A stretch of 64,000 bases of DNA from Desmodesmus armatus (taxonomy: Eukaryota; Chlorophyta; Chlorophyceae; Sphaeropleales; Scenedesmaceae). The notes beneath the pieces were generated by a model. The model ran no database searches, was not told the origin of the DNA, and worked only from the letters and a program-made list of their open reading frames with translations. A program made the translations under genes and the position numbers. The stretch covers positions 186,001 through 250,000 of the forward strand of contig VIIQ02000087.1 in NCBI GenBank assembly GCA_007449985.2. The letters are read 5' to 3'. Below, one piece after another: positions 34,587 through 47,500 of this stretch (position 1 is its first letter; the number at the start of each line of letters is the position of its first letter).

Positions 34587-37500
34587 TCAACCCGGCCCAG
34601 CCTGCTGCATGCTGACCTGCTGCAGCAACGCCTGCACCTGGGCTCCCAAAGCTGCCACAGTCATTTGCAAGCCAGCAACCTCTTCCCGCTGCTGCTCGTC
34701 CCGCTGCTGCTGCCGGCTCTCAAGGCTCGCAACAGTGGCTCGCAGTTCCTTGGTCTCACGCTCCAGCACCTTGGAGTGTTCAGCGGCAGCCCGAGTCATG
34801 CTCTGTAGTGCGCCCTGAACGTCATCTCCGTAGAAAGAAGCCTTTTTGAAATGCTCTAGCGCTGCATGCATGGCCTCGTAAGACAGCCTGTGCCAGATGT
34901 CAGGGGGCTCGAGGTACGGGGTCTGCACCCAAGCAGAAAGGACAGGCAGTGCAGGCAGGAACAAGCAGCTAGGATCAGGCTGAGATGCCGAGGGCTGGTA
35001 GTTTAGCAGTGGGACAAGCAGCACCAGCAGCACACGCTCAGAGCTGCAGAAGCCCTTTCTCACAAGGGGGCAACTATGACAGCTGCATAGCTGTCATGGG
35101 TTCTATCACTAATCATAGGTGTGAAGGGATCCCTTCCGGAAGGCTTAGGGAGGAGAGCCAAGGGTGCCACTGGCAGTCAAGCCATCAAGCGCAGTGCTGC
35201 CATAGAGAAGCTCACCTGCAATTCAAAGTAGCCATTATCCGAGTGCTTGATTTCAAGGTATGTCAGCTGCCTGCATTGGGCCAGGCAGACGATGCCTCCA
35301 AAATAAGCCTGGCCCAGCTCATGAATGTGCAGACTCTTCAAGCTTGTGACCAATGCCAAGCCGCTCCAGAATTCCTCATTGCACTCATTGTCTTGTACAT
35401 CCAAGACCAGGCGGGTCAAGTAAGTCCAGTCGCTCAGCACACCCACACTGCAGTATTCACCTCCGCCCCAGTCATCATACAGGTCGAACACCGGCTCATT
35501 GGGCATGGCTGCGACAGCAGCAACAGCAGCAACAGTAGCAACAGCAGCAAGGTACAAGGCGCCAGTCACGCCATGGCTGAGCCAACCATGACAGGAATTG
35601 GGCTGCAGGACGAGCTACAGTAACTGCGGTGTCAATGCAAGACCAACATGCTTTTTGGTCCAAACACTGGGCACCTCCTGGGACATGGGTGTTACACATA
35701 TCTCAAATGCCTAATTGCGCTGTGAGTGGCCAGCCGGTGGGAGTCGGCCCCCCCCTGATAACAACACCCACCTCCCTAGTAAACCCCAGAAGCAACATAC
35801 ACTGCCATACAACACACGCTACTAGCCATACAACACACGCTACACGCTACTAGCAGTTGTGCTCACCTTCACTAACATCAAGCTCCTCCAGGTTGGGGCA
35901 GCAGTGCACCAGGTTGACCGTGTCATCCCGTGTACCCAACAGGCCCATGGTCGCCTGCAGCTCCCTGAGCTCTGGCAGCTGCCGCCCTTGCTCTGGGAAC
36001 ATGTGGCGGTACTGCTCCTGCTTGACCAACCCGCCGTTGATGATCAGGCAGGTGAGCTGGCTGGAGGCTGTAAGGGCGGCAACGTCCGCCGCTGTAGGGG
36101 CTGCTGCAAGCTGGCTGCGTGTCTGTGGTAGCTCCAGGTGCTGCAGCTGTGTCAGCCCACTCAGCGCTGCAAGGCCCAGTCCCCCGCCTTCCTGCACAAC
36201 CCCCTGCTCCCCAACTGCAAGCAGCGGAGTATCCCGTACTGCCAGGTGCTGCAGGCTGCTCATGTCCCGCAGCAGCACAGCACTGAACCCAGCTGCATTT
36301 TCCACCTCAAACCACCGCAGCGCTGTCAGCGCAGCTATAGCTGGGGTGTCGGCAGGAGCCAGTGTGACAATGGGTAGGGGCTCGTTGTAGTGGGGACGCC
36401 CCTGCATGGTGACGCACAACATAGTGAGGGACACTGGCAGGGCTGCAAAGCCCGCCGCTGTACATAGGTATGACGCCCCATCCACATGCAGCTCCTGCAG
36501 GGAGGTCAGGGCCCCCACTGACCCCAGCATGCCGTCCTGGGCACAGCCACCAGACAGCTGCAGGCTGGTGAGGTGCAGCAGGCCAGATATATCTGGGCTG
36601 CTGCTGGGAGGGTCCCTGCTGTATATCACCAGGTGCTGCAGGTTGGTGAAGGCTGGCAGTGTGCTGAGCCCGACTTCACAGGTGCACAGCCTCAGGCGGG
36701 TGATGGCACACAGCTCAGGCGGCAGGTCGGTGGCTGCCGCCTGTGCACCAGCCTGACCCTGCACGGCCACTGTCAAGTCGTCCAAGTCTAGGCAGCGCAG
36801 GCTGGCCAGCTGCTGCACAGGGAGCTGCAGTCTGGTGCTGTAGCCTGTCACTGTCAGGCTGTCAAGGGCTGCTGCTGCAGCGTGCGCGTGCAGCCAGCCA
36901 GACAGGGCGGTCATTCTGTCCTGCATGGAGTCAACTCTGCCCCTTTGGTACGCATTTGCGCTGATGCTGTTGGTGGCCATCACTGCTGCTGCGCGCCATG
37001 CTGAGCACACCCTGGCCATGCTGCCCAGACGCTCAGCTGGCTGCAGGCGGGCCAGCACCAGGGCCAACAGCTGTGGAGGTAGCCGGGAGAATGTGGAGTC
37101 CTGCATACATACGGACAATTATATCATTGTGATTCATGTGTGTGCTGCTGTGCGAGGAATGTTGGGTGGAGCCGTAAGAGGGGAACAGCAACAGCAACTG
37201 CTGTTGCCGCCAAGGTGCTAGAGCAGGCAACGCCAACTTGTGACCACCAGTAACGGGTAGTTAACAGGAGCATTTACGCTCTGCACAATCTGCATGCGGG
37301 AGGGTGGGGAGGGGTTGTCTTGGTATTTGCTCATAGCAGGGCAGGGAAGTGTGAGCAGTTGTGCTTCTCTTCACAAGCCATGTATCAGTGCTGCCCAGGC
37401 GCCAGTCATTGAAGAAGTGCTGGGACTGCAGACATTGTGATGTTGCCTGTATTGGTGAGAGGTGCACAAAATGTCAACAGGATCGCATGTGCTGCATGAT

Positions 37501-37621
37501 GTTAGGTGTTGCTGCCAGCTCCGTCAGGTGTTGCTCTGGCACCAGCTGGGAGTGGGAAGGGCAGATGGTTGGCTGTGTTGTCTGGGAGTACAGAACTCAC
37601 CACATGGGCCGCTCCATTCAT
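34587..37621 (-). CDS. FLC7: intact F-box-like/LRR/coiled-coil protein, about 627 aa
   Basis: Exons: 37621-37601 (21 nt, MNGAAHV, donor GTGAGT), 37100-35867, 35508-35216 and 34922-34587, all in phase. Exon 2 starts DSTFSRLPPQLLALVLARLQ, closer to FLC1-3 than to FLC5, FLC6 and FLC8; the LRR part is LRCLDLDDL, LTSLQLSGG, LQELHVDG. Exon 3 begins AMPNEPVFDLYDDWGGGEYC and ends YFELQ. Exon 4 has 'PPDIWHRLSYEAMH', RAAAEHSKVLERETKEL and a coiled coil that ends VSMQQAGPG, three residues longer than usual. A methionine two codons into exon 1 is in another frame and does not fit the splice. Function is inferred as for FLC2. Confidence 0.78.
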
Positions 37622-38697
37622 CTCGTCGATTGTTGCTACTTGTTGGCAGGCGTGTAGGTGAAAGAAGCGTGCAGGTGAACAGTAGGCACCGAAATGATCT
37701 CGATCTCTTCTATCTCACCAATGCGACTTGAAGTACGTCTGAAAGCCAACCCATCATCAAAATGCAATTTGGATTTTGGCGTGTCGCACAGCCGTTGTGG
37801 CAGTGGCTGTGGCCAATGCGTGGGGTATGGATTCAATTCAAACTGTTGAACACTGCAGTGTCCAACTGGTGTATCTGGTTGAAGGCTTGTGCACAGATCC
37901 TGGGGGCTGGCTTTGTTGCTGAGGTCAGCAACAACATTTTTGAGTGATGCAATGAAAAAGTAATTCCGGTGCAACGCATAAGTGCATGGGCCAGGTCTTT
38001 CAAGCTTCCAGGTGCCACACGTTTTGCTGCCTTCAAAGGCAGCTGACCTCCTTCATGACCATCCACAGCTAAAACACTTACTGAATGCAATTTCCTGCCA
38101 AACATGGCAGCGCTACCGCGACCTCAATTTGAAGCACAGAAGCAGAGGCCCCGTGCAGCCCTGGCCGTATGGGCCTTGCATGTCACACGGCACGCAACAG
38201 ACCATGTATCTCAGAGTCTGACATACTTGCGCAGCTTGACAAGCGATGTAGATATCATCAGCCAAGTGTGGCAAACCACACACAACTGCACCTTTCAGTC
38301 ATGTCACTGCAGCTGCACCAATCAAAAAACTGCGCCTTCTGTTGTACATACTACAGCGTAACACTGGTTCCACCACCACCCCCTGACTTTGTGAAAAGTT
38401 ATGTACACAGTCCTGCACATTTGCAACAAGATGGCATAACACACGAGTTGAAGACAGACTCACAAAGTCAAGGGCCCAGCATGTACATCCTGGACATGTT
38501 GTACAAGGTCACCCCAAAGTAGTGTATCAAGAACAACAAGGAAGTCTCACCCCCCACCCCTCCCCCAGGACTCCCACACACCAAATGCAGCACAGGCTGC
38601 CAGGCACACTGTGCCTCACCACCCAATTATTGAATGGCGTGCTTGTACGCTGCCTGCCAGCACCACAACAGACATAAAGCAGACCTTCCCGGCCCAA

Positions 38698-41588
38698 TCA
38701 GCCCTGCTGCACGCTGTTCTGCTGCAGCAGTGCCTGCACCTGGGCCTGCAACACTGCCACAGTACCCTGCAGGTCAACCTGCTGCTGCCGCCAGCTCTCT
38801 AGCTCCGCAACAGTTGCTTGCAGCTCCTTCACTTCTTTACGCAGCTGGTGCGTCTCATCCCCCAGCATCAGCGAGTGCTCGGCAGCAGCCTTGTTCATGC
38901 TGTACAGTGTGCCCTCGACATCCCATTGAAACGCAGCGGCTTCATCGTGGCGCGTCAGCGCTGCCGACAAGGCTGTGCTGGGCAACTCGCGCCAGATGTC
39001 GGGGGCCTCTGGGTCTGAAGCCTGTGCAGTGGGCGAAGGCAGCAGGCAGCCACAGCGAGCAGCCAGGCTTACTGGGACGCATGTTGCAGTCAGCAAGCCG
39101 CAAGTTGCAAGTTGCCGGGCATGAGGCTACTTGAGCATACTCTTCATATATGCCACTGCCGCTATTGCTGAAAGCATAGCTGACATGGAACTCTATGCAG
39201 GGAGTGCATACGCGTCAACTGGCAAAGAGCGGCAGGCAAACCATCCAAGCATGGTGCTGTGCGGTGGGAAGCTCACCGTCATTTCAAAGTCAAGAAGACG
39301 TTCCTCTGAGTTGTGGGTCCGCAAGCGTGTAAGTTGCCGGCAGTTGACCAGGTCAAGGATGCCTCCAAATTCAGACTCATGCAGCTCCCTGATGAGCAGA
39401 TCCCTCAGGCCAGTAAGTTGAGCCATGCTACGCCAGACGATGTCTGAGCAGTCCTCATCTTGCACATTGATGATGAGGCGGGTCAAGCAGCCCAACTTGC
39501 GCAGGTTATAGACGGTGCACCAATCCAAGTCATAGCGCTCGAACTGGCCCTCGCCACCCAAGACTGCGCGGACAGCAGCAGCAGCAGCAAGCAGAAAGGG
39601 GGTGCAGCAGCAGCAAGGGCACACATGTCATGTGAAGTGGGCTGGGCCATCATGGGCCATCGTGAGCCATCATGCTGAACTGAATTGAATTGTTGCTCAG
39701 GAGTCAGGTGTGACTGTTGATTTCCCCTTCTTTTGCAAAATTGTTTGGTTGTTTGATAGACTGCTGCAGGATTCCTACTCATCCTGTGCTACACATGAAC
39801 CCATCCTGTGCTACAGGTGGATGATAAGACAGCAGCCTGTGCGACACACGTAGGGATGACTAGCTAAACACTAAGCCATTGACCCCAGCCGCACAGCCCC
39901 GAACCCAGCATGACATGAGCTGGCTGATGCTGCAGCCTTTTGAGCACCACACCATGCTGGCTCCACTCTGGGGCCGCACAACCCTTGATACAACTGGTAC
40001 AATTGTGCCGCTTCAACATTGTACTGTAACGTGCAAGGTACACAGCCACGTTGCGCACATGCAATGTACGCAGCCAAGTTGCACGCACCTGTGCCGACGT
40101 CCAATCGCTCCAGGTTGGGGCAGCACCTCACTAGGGCCCACACATTGTGATCAGTACCCACCACGCCCATGCTTGCGCGCAGGTCCCTGAGCTTAGGCAG
40201 CTTCCGCCCTTCTGGGAACATGTGGCGGTACTGCTCCTGCTTGACCAGCCCCTGGTTGATGATCAGGCAGGTGAGCTGGCTGGAGGCTGTGAGGGCGGCA
40301 ATGTCCACCGTGGTGGGCTCGGCTGCAAGTTCGGTGCGTGTCTGTGGTAGCTCCAGGTGCTGTAGCTGTGTGAGCGCACTGAGGATACCCAGCCCCAGAC
40401 CCCTTGCCTCCTCCTGCTCCTCACCCCCTGCTGGCGCTGCTGCTGCTAACAGAGGAGTCTCCTTGACTGCCAGGTGCTGCAGGCTGCTCATGTCCCGCAG
40501 CAGTGCAGCACTGAACCCAGCTGCACCCCCTACCTCCAGCCACCGCAGCGCTGTCAGTGCGGCCACAGCTGGGGTACTGTCAGGATCCATCATCACAGCG
40601 CGTGCGTGAATTTGGACGCACAGCTTGGTGAGGGACACCGGCAGGGCTGCCAAGCCTGCAGCTGTGTATGACCATCCCGCCATCAGCAGCTCCTGCAGGG
40701 AGGTCAGGGCCCCCACTGACCCCAGCACAGCATCCTGAGCATAGCCACCAGCCAGCTGCAGGTGGGTGAGGTGCAGCAGGCCGGACACCTCCGGGCTGCT
40801 GCTGGGGGGCTTGCTGCTGCCCACTAGCACCAGGTGCTGCAGGTTGGTGAAGGCTGGCAGTGTGCTGAGCCCGACTGGGCAATGGCACAGCCTGAGGCGA
40901 GTGATGGCAGACAGCTCAGGCGGCAGGGCTGTCGCTGCCGCCTGTGTGTCAGCCTGACCCTGTACTGTCAGTTTCAAGCTCTCCAGGTCTAGAGAGCGCA
41001 GGGTGGCAAGCTGCTGCACAGGGAGCTGAAGGGTGGTTGAATGAGCCTCGGCGCCTGTCACTGCCAGGCTTTCAAGGGCTGCTGCAGCAGCATGAGCTTG
41101 CAGCCAGCCAGACAGGGCTGTGTCTTTCTTCTGATAACTGCCGTTCCTCCAGGGATGCAGCCGGCATGCGCTGATGCTGTTGGTGGCCATCACTGCTGCT
41201 GCGCGCCATGCTGAGCACACCCTGGCCATGCTGCCCAGACGCTCTGCTGGCTCCAGGCGGGCCAGCACTAGGGCCAGCAGCTGTGGAGGCAGCTTACCGG
41301 AGCTTTTTGGGGCCTGCACAGACGCAGAGGGGAGGTAGCGTCAGCAGGTCTGCGTGGCGCGCTACTGGCAGGAGGGTAGGAGGTGCTTGTGTGCCAGCAG
41401 CAACTGCCCAAGGCATGTGGCAACTACGTGTTATTTGCGCACAACACGATATTGGATGGTTGTGGCTGCACATGGTCTGCATGCTGTTGAGCTGTTGAAA
41501 TCAATGCAGTTGGCAGAGCAATGCCTGTTGGGTCACTCTGATGGCTGTGAGTACGTGCAGAACTTACTGGGGGGAGTGACACGTCCAT
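38698..41588 (-). CDS. FLC8: F-box-like/LRR/coiled-coil protein with a shifted start, about 618 aa
   Basis: Exons: 41588-41568 (MDVSLPP), 41313-40089, 39563-39277 and 39021-38698, in one frame. The first exon aligns with the 39-nt exon of FLC5 and FLC6, but the ancestral ATG has become GTA at 41606-41604; the next in-frame ATG at 41588 would give a 7-residue exon 1. Exon 2 begins APKSSGKLPPQLLALVLARL and holds the LRRs (LRSLDLESL, LTHLQLAGG, LRWLEVGG). Exon 3 starts VLGGEGQFERYDLD, the most divergent member here, lacking the M/I-P-D-E motif. Exon 4 reads 'EAPDIWRELPSTALS', then a short coiled coil ending NSVQQG. The acceptor of exon 4 was chosen because it alone keeps phase. Confidence 0.75.
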
Positions 41589-41606
41589 TGTATCGATATT
41601 TGCTAC

Positions 41607-44552
41607 TGTATCGTGTGGCCCTTGGGTATTGGTGGACACTGGTGGTCTCAATGTCTGACAGTGGCTGCTGTTGCAAACAGCAATGGGGGCTTGATGTACC
41701 ATGAACGTGGACCTAAGTTTGGCGTTCGTTCGATTAGCGAACAACATTTGTTGTGGTGGGTGGTCAACTTGAACTCTGAATCTTGACGGTTGCAACCAAC
41801 CAAATGGTGCATTGTAATAAGATCGCAGAGGCTGAAGCTGCCGTGTCTGTCAACGAAAAGAAGTAGTAAGTGATGCATATGCATGTGCAGCTGAAGCTAA
41901 ACGAGCTTCGGGGCCCCCAAACCCTTGGCTCACTGTGACCTGAAGGTGCCTGGCCAGTTGCTGTCCTCCTGCTGGGCTGGATGTTGCATCAAAGCTCCAC
42001 TGTGATCATCGGTGCTGGGTCATGCTGGCTGTTCCTCCTGCTGGGCTGGGCTGGGCTGATGTCAACAATAGCAACACTCTGCCTGCAAAAGCACAAGGAA
42101 CGCACCTGCGGAACAGCGCGGCAACAAGATGTCAGCACAGCAAAGGAGAGGGGGGTCGACCCCTGCTCCAGTGCTGGCTTATGACACCCTGTTGCTGGCC
42201 CTTCTCCAACGTGTGACCTTGTGTGACTGGCACCTGTTTCAAACACTTGCAGCTGTCGCACACGTGGCCCGATCAAGTGAGATATTGAGGAACCAAATGG
42301 TGCAGAAATGCATTGCCAAGGGGCTTGTCAGCTATTGGTGGCTTTGTTGCTGGAGCAGTAGTGAATCATTCTGGGGGGATGATGATGCTATGCAGGGAAT
42401 GGAGCCGTCTCTGTCAAGCTTCCAGGCAAAGGCAGCTGACCTCCCACGCAAACATCAGCAGCCGTCAAGTCACACACCTTCTCTGCCAGCAATGCCTCAG
42501 ACGCAGAAGCGCACCGTGCATGCCTTTGATCAGGGCCTCAAAAGCCTTGCCTTTTACACTTGCACACACCAGGTAGGATACGCAACACACTACAGCTCAC
42601 GCGTCTGGCCATCTTGCTGCATGTGCAGCATGACATGCAACATGATGTGTATATCTTCACCTGACAGTCAAGTATGGTGATCCACACCGCCGCACCATCC
42701 ACGCAAGACCCAAAGACTGCAACACCTGCCGCTCTGTTGTACATACTGATTGAAGCATCCACCACAGCTGTTGGTTCCATAGCAGCCGCTCCAGCTGGGC
42801 CACTTACCCCAGCTCGTGACACAACCTACATTCAACACAACCTTGTCACACGTTTAGCCACAACAGCTTGCAAGCTTGTTTCGCCATCAGTCGTAGCCAA
42901 TTGCGGCCAACTTGGCTCCACATTGCACATGTGACTATCAACATAACACAGCTGCACCCAAAGCTGCCCTGCAGGTCCTGTCCACATACCCTTCGATAGT
43001 GTACATGAGAGTTCCACACCTGCCTGGAATGGTGCTGCAAATAGGCTAGCTGTGCGCTCTCCAACTGCAAACAAGCTCCACTGACAAGCTCTACTGACAA
43101 GCTCTGCCGACAAGCCTTGCCATGGCAAGCCTTGCCATGACAGGCTCGTTTTGATGACAAGCTCTGCCAAACCACACCTGCAACCCTCTGCACACCCTGC
43201 TCCACTGCCAACCAAGCCACGCCACTGCTTGCTACAATACAACTACACAAGAGCAACCCCGACACAGCAGCACCAGCCGAATTCAACCTTGGCAGACCTT
43301 GCCGGCACTCCCTTGACGCCGACCCTGAAGCCCCCTCGCCGGTGCTGCCAGGCTGCTGATCTCAACAACACACTGAAGCCCCCTCGCCGGTGCAGCCAGG
43401 CTGCTGATCTCAACAACACACCCCTCAAATCAACACACTGTTAGGATCTGAAAAAGTGCACCACCACCACCACCACAATTTCCCCATGAAACACACAGTT
43501 GCTGCCCTGCCTTCCCTGGCTGGGATGATCCTGCTGTTATGGCAACACCGCCATCACACATCAGTCCTATCATCAACAAGCTCGCACACAGGCACCACGA
43601 CTGCCTGCCTCAAACAAACAGAGCAAACACTACGGCCTCTTGAGCTGCATGCCTTGTAGGTGCACTGATGGTATGGTGTGCTATCGCAGCACACTGACAT
43701 GCATGGACCACGGGGAGACCAGCTTGGTGGCAACATCCCCAATTGGGGCTACAACAGCAATGCTTGGGTAGCCTACCGGGCAAGAGAGCCTCACGGCGCC
43801 CCAATGTGCTGCAGCCCGTGAAAATCAAACCCACGCACTCCAAATCACAAGCCATCCCTACAACGTGCCGTCACAACATGCCAACTGCAGCTTGCTCTGG
43901 TCCTGCCAACAGTAGGTTTGCAGCCACTCAAGTGGCTGCGGGGAGTGACTGAGTGGGTGTGGGGAGTGATTGAGGCCAAGCTCAAACTCAACCACTGTCA
44001 GGATATCAACCCCAACCACTGTCAAAGTACCAGGCACGATACATGACGTTGACGAAGTTTGTGAGCAACTTGTGGCGCCAGCGCCGCAGCTGTCGCCAAA
44101 GCATGCAGCTGCATGCGGCAAACATGCACTTGCAGCAGGAGCAATGGCTTGCGTTCGCATGGTGCCACAACAGCCCCACATTGCCAGCAACACCATCACC
44201 GCCCCACAAGAGAACAGGGCAACAACACCATGCAAATCACTCCCAAGCCTGCACTATTCACAAGCCCCGCAAGGGTTGGGGCACACAAACACACATAGTG
44301 CCTGCAACATGCCCCACAACCCCCACGCACCCTGTGCCACCACAGCGAGCACAGTGCAGCAGCAGAGGGCTGCACCCCCCCCTGTGTTGCATCAGGGACT
44401 CACTCTGCTGATGAATAAGCTACCTGCCTTGCCAGCCAAAGGGGCCAGCAATCAATTACCCAAGAGCTAAATGACCTCAGGAGATGCCATGCCCACTCAC
44501 TCACAACTCGGCAGGTGCGCAGGCAGCACCTATCATGCCAACCCTTGGCGGC
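41607..44552. other. intergenic, with tandem repeats and possible gene relics
   Basis: About 2.9 kb with no multi-exon model. Two 48-bp direct repeats (GAAGCCCCCTCGCCGGTG...) lie at about 43328-43425. A degenerate ACAAGCTCTGCC / CAAGCCTTGCC array lies at about 43075-43170. A 67-codon ORF at 41981-42184 contains VIIGAG and, after an insertion-like stretch, STIATLCLQKH, which recalls a broken FAD/NAD-binding motif; this is weak. Confidence 0.45.
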
Positions 44553-47500
44553 TCAGCACAGCGCACTATCCCCTCCTGCAGCAGCAGCAGCCGCCGGCAT
44601 GACAGCAACCCCATGTGCACCGCCAGCAGATACGGCATGACTGCCACTGCTGCCGATGCTGCTGCTACAGCTGGCCAGCTCGCTCTCCTCTCCTGGTGGG
44701 GTCTTGGGGCCGTGGCAGGACAGTATTGCAGCCCTCAGCCGCACAAAGCCCTCCTGAATAGCCTCGGCAGGCACACTCACAAACGACACCCTGAAGTGGG
44801 AACACGGCAGGTGCCCGTCCCCTGCTTCTGCTGCTACTGCTGGCCTTGAGATGCTGTTGGCGGCATCCACTCTGCCAGCATCGGCACTGACGTGTGCTGG
44901 GGCGTTGGGTTGAGGGGATGGTGAGCTGCTGCCGAGCTGCCTAAGCCGCTGCAGCTGCTGGCTGATGTTTGCCAGCTGAGCAGCAACACCAACCACACCA
45001 CTCACACCACTGCTTCCATCTGCTTCGCCCTGCTGTATATCAGCCTGCTGCTGCAGCTGCAGCGTCAAGCCATGCAGCTGCTCCAGCAGCTGTGATCCTG
45101 GGTTGCTGTCCTTATCCTCACCCATGCTGTCCTTGTCCTGCAGCTGCAGGCGGGACTGCTGGTGCTGTGCTGCTGCCTGCAGCAGTGCGTGTTTCTTCCT
45201 GTGGGCTGCCTGTAGGTGTGCCACGCTGATGAGGTGGCCGGGCACCACCATCACCTTGGAAGCAGCAGCAGCCTCGATCAGAGACTCTGAGTCCACGTCA
45301 CCTACACACATATGGTCGGTTACATAATCACGTCAGCACTGTGATCATCCTGATGAGATGCTGCAGATGAAGTTAGCAAGGGAAGTGTCTCACTGGCATT
45401 ACATATACCTTACCAGCGGTGCCATCAGCACAGCTGCATGGCAAGTGTCAACAGCAGTGTCAAAACACTGCTGGCAATGAAAACGCACTCACAGTCCTTC
45501 TATCACTGAGGACGTACACATAAGCATTTGGATTGTGACGCCTGCAGCTGCTGTCCTGCAGCCCTGCTTACCTGTGAGCTTGAACCACATGAACATGCCG
45601 GCTTGTGCTGGCTGCCACTCAGCCAGCCCCGCCAGCTGCTGCTGTGCTGCTGCCTCCGCCACTGCTGCCTGGCGTGCGTACTGCGCCTGCAGGCGCTTCA
45701 CAAAGGCCTCAAAGCCAGCACGGCCCCAGGTCTTGTCCAGCAGCTCATGCAGCATCACCTGCAGGGCCACACAAAGACACAGCAAGGGTATGCCTTAGAA
45801 GGCGGTGACTGGGAACCTCCATGCACTGGCAAGTCTGCATGTTACCACTGCTTGACATCCCACCCAGAAAGGAGTCTTCAAGGGTGATGCTGCCCCAGCT
45901 GCCTTACGTACGCAGAAAGGCTGACACAACACGACAAGCTTGCAGCCCCTCACCCTGCGACGTTTGCTTGCCGGATGTGAGCTTCCAAGGGCTGCTATCC
46001 ACCCCCCCCCCCCCCCGGCACCTACTTCACCCCACAGTTGCAACACTTGCAACAAGCAACACCCTCACTGCCTTGCCGTACCCCAGCTCAACCCCTAGCC
46101 GGCTCACCTGGCTAACCATGTTGGCCCCAATGCTGATGCCAGCCATGTACAGGCACAGCTTGGCCACCAGTGGAGGTGGCCCTGACAACCAGCCCAGCCT
46201 GAAGCCCGGGCCCAGCAGCTTGGCCAGGGTGTCAACACGCACCACACGACCGTCAACATCAAGGCTCAGGAAGCCGGCTGCAGGAGGGTTTGGGGTTTGC
46301 GGACACACCACATCACACAAAGCGGCACAGCACAAGGATGTTTGGGGTTTGCGGACACACCAAATTTGCAAACACGTTGATGCATTGTCTGGATGCACTC
46401 CCTGTGTTTACACACCAGCACAGCATAGGGATGGCAGGGCAGATAGACGTCAGCGGCTCCCCTCGCAGCACAAAAGTGACAGATGTGGTACTGTGTGCCG
46501 GCAAACAACACCTGACAGAAGCACCGTCAACCCCCCATTCAATTTTGGAAGTAGAGATGCATGCAAGCCAGGTAAGTGGATCAGATGGCGGGCTACCATC
46601 AGGTCCCCTGACCTGGCTTGCATGCATATCATTACTTCATCACTGAGTGGGGGGGGGGGGTGTACGTTGTCGTCCCATCCTGCTGCCACCACAAGCCCGG
46701 CTGCTGCTGCAACTCTAAACCACAAGCGGTACTATCTTCACGATGACCCTCTCGGGTTGATTTTGGTGCCCCTTGCAAAGCACGCCCAACTCACGTCTGA
46801 GGTTGAGTCCTGGCACGTTGTCAGGGCCGTCAGGGTACTGCAGCCAGTAGTAAGCATCGTCCTCAATGATGACCAGGCTCCACTTGCGGGCCACTGCGTA
46901 CACCTGGGCCATGCGCTCAGCATCCATCACAGCACCAGTAGGGTTCTGGCCTGCGATTACAAGAGAGGGCGCACGCGCACACAACAACACCCGTCATGGT
47001 TTGACTATCCTGGTAGGACTATGTTGGTGTGCCTCATGAAAACTGCTTGCATGTGCCTGATGTGTTGCCTACATGCTAGCTACACTTGTACTCTCTCTGC
47101 CTATGAAACAATTACACAACAGGCCAACAGTCTACATCAAAACCACTTTCGCTGCTGGAACTGCGCAGACCTTGCTGGCTCCAAGGTGGTGTGCTGCTAT
47201 TTATGTGCTGCTGCAGGATGCACAGCATGCACGGCGGAGCGAGTGTGCACATGCGCAGGCCAACTACCAACAGGAGCTCTTGAGCTTCACAGCACAAGAT
47301 TTAACATTGATTTATGAATGAAGTTGACACAGCTGTGACTCCAAGGGGTATCCTGTGACCCACCTGTGGGGATGGTGTACAGCAGCTTAGGCATGGGCTG
47401 TCCTGCAGCCTGCCGGGCTGTGAGCAGGGCATCCAGCTGTGAGGGCACCAGACCCCCGGCATCCAGCGGCACAGGCACCAGCTCACACCTGCACACGCAA

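Noticed and set aside
43858..44470. Several ORFs of 120-166 codons on both strands
   Set aside because: Overlapping on both strands without codon or motif evidence; likely chance in low-stop-frequency DNA.
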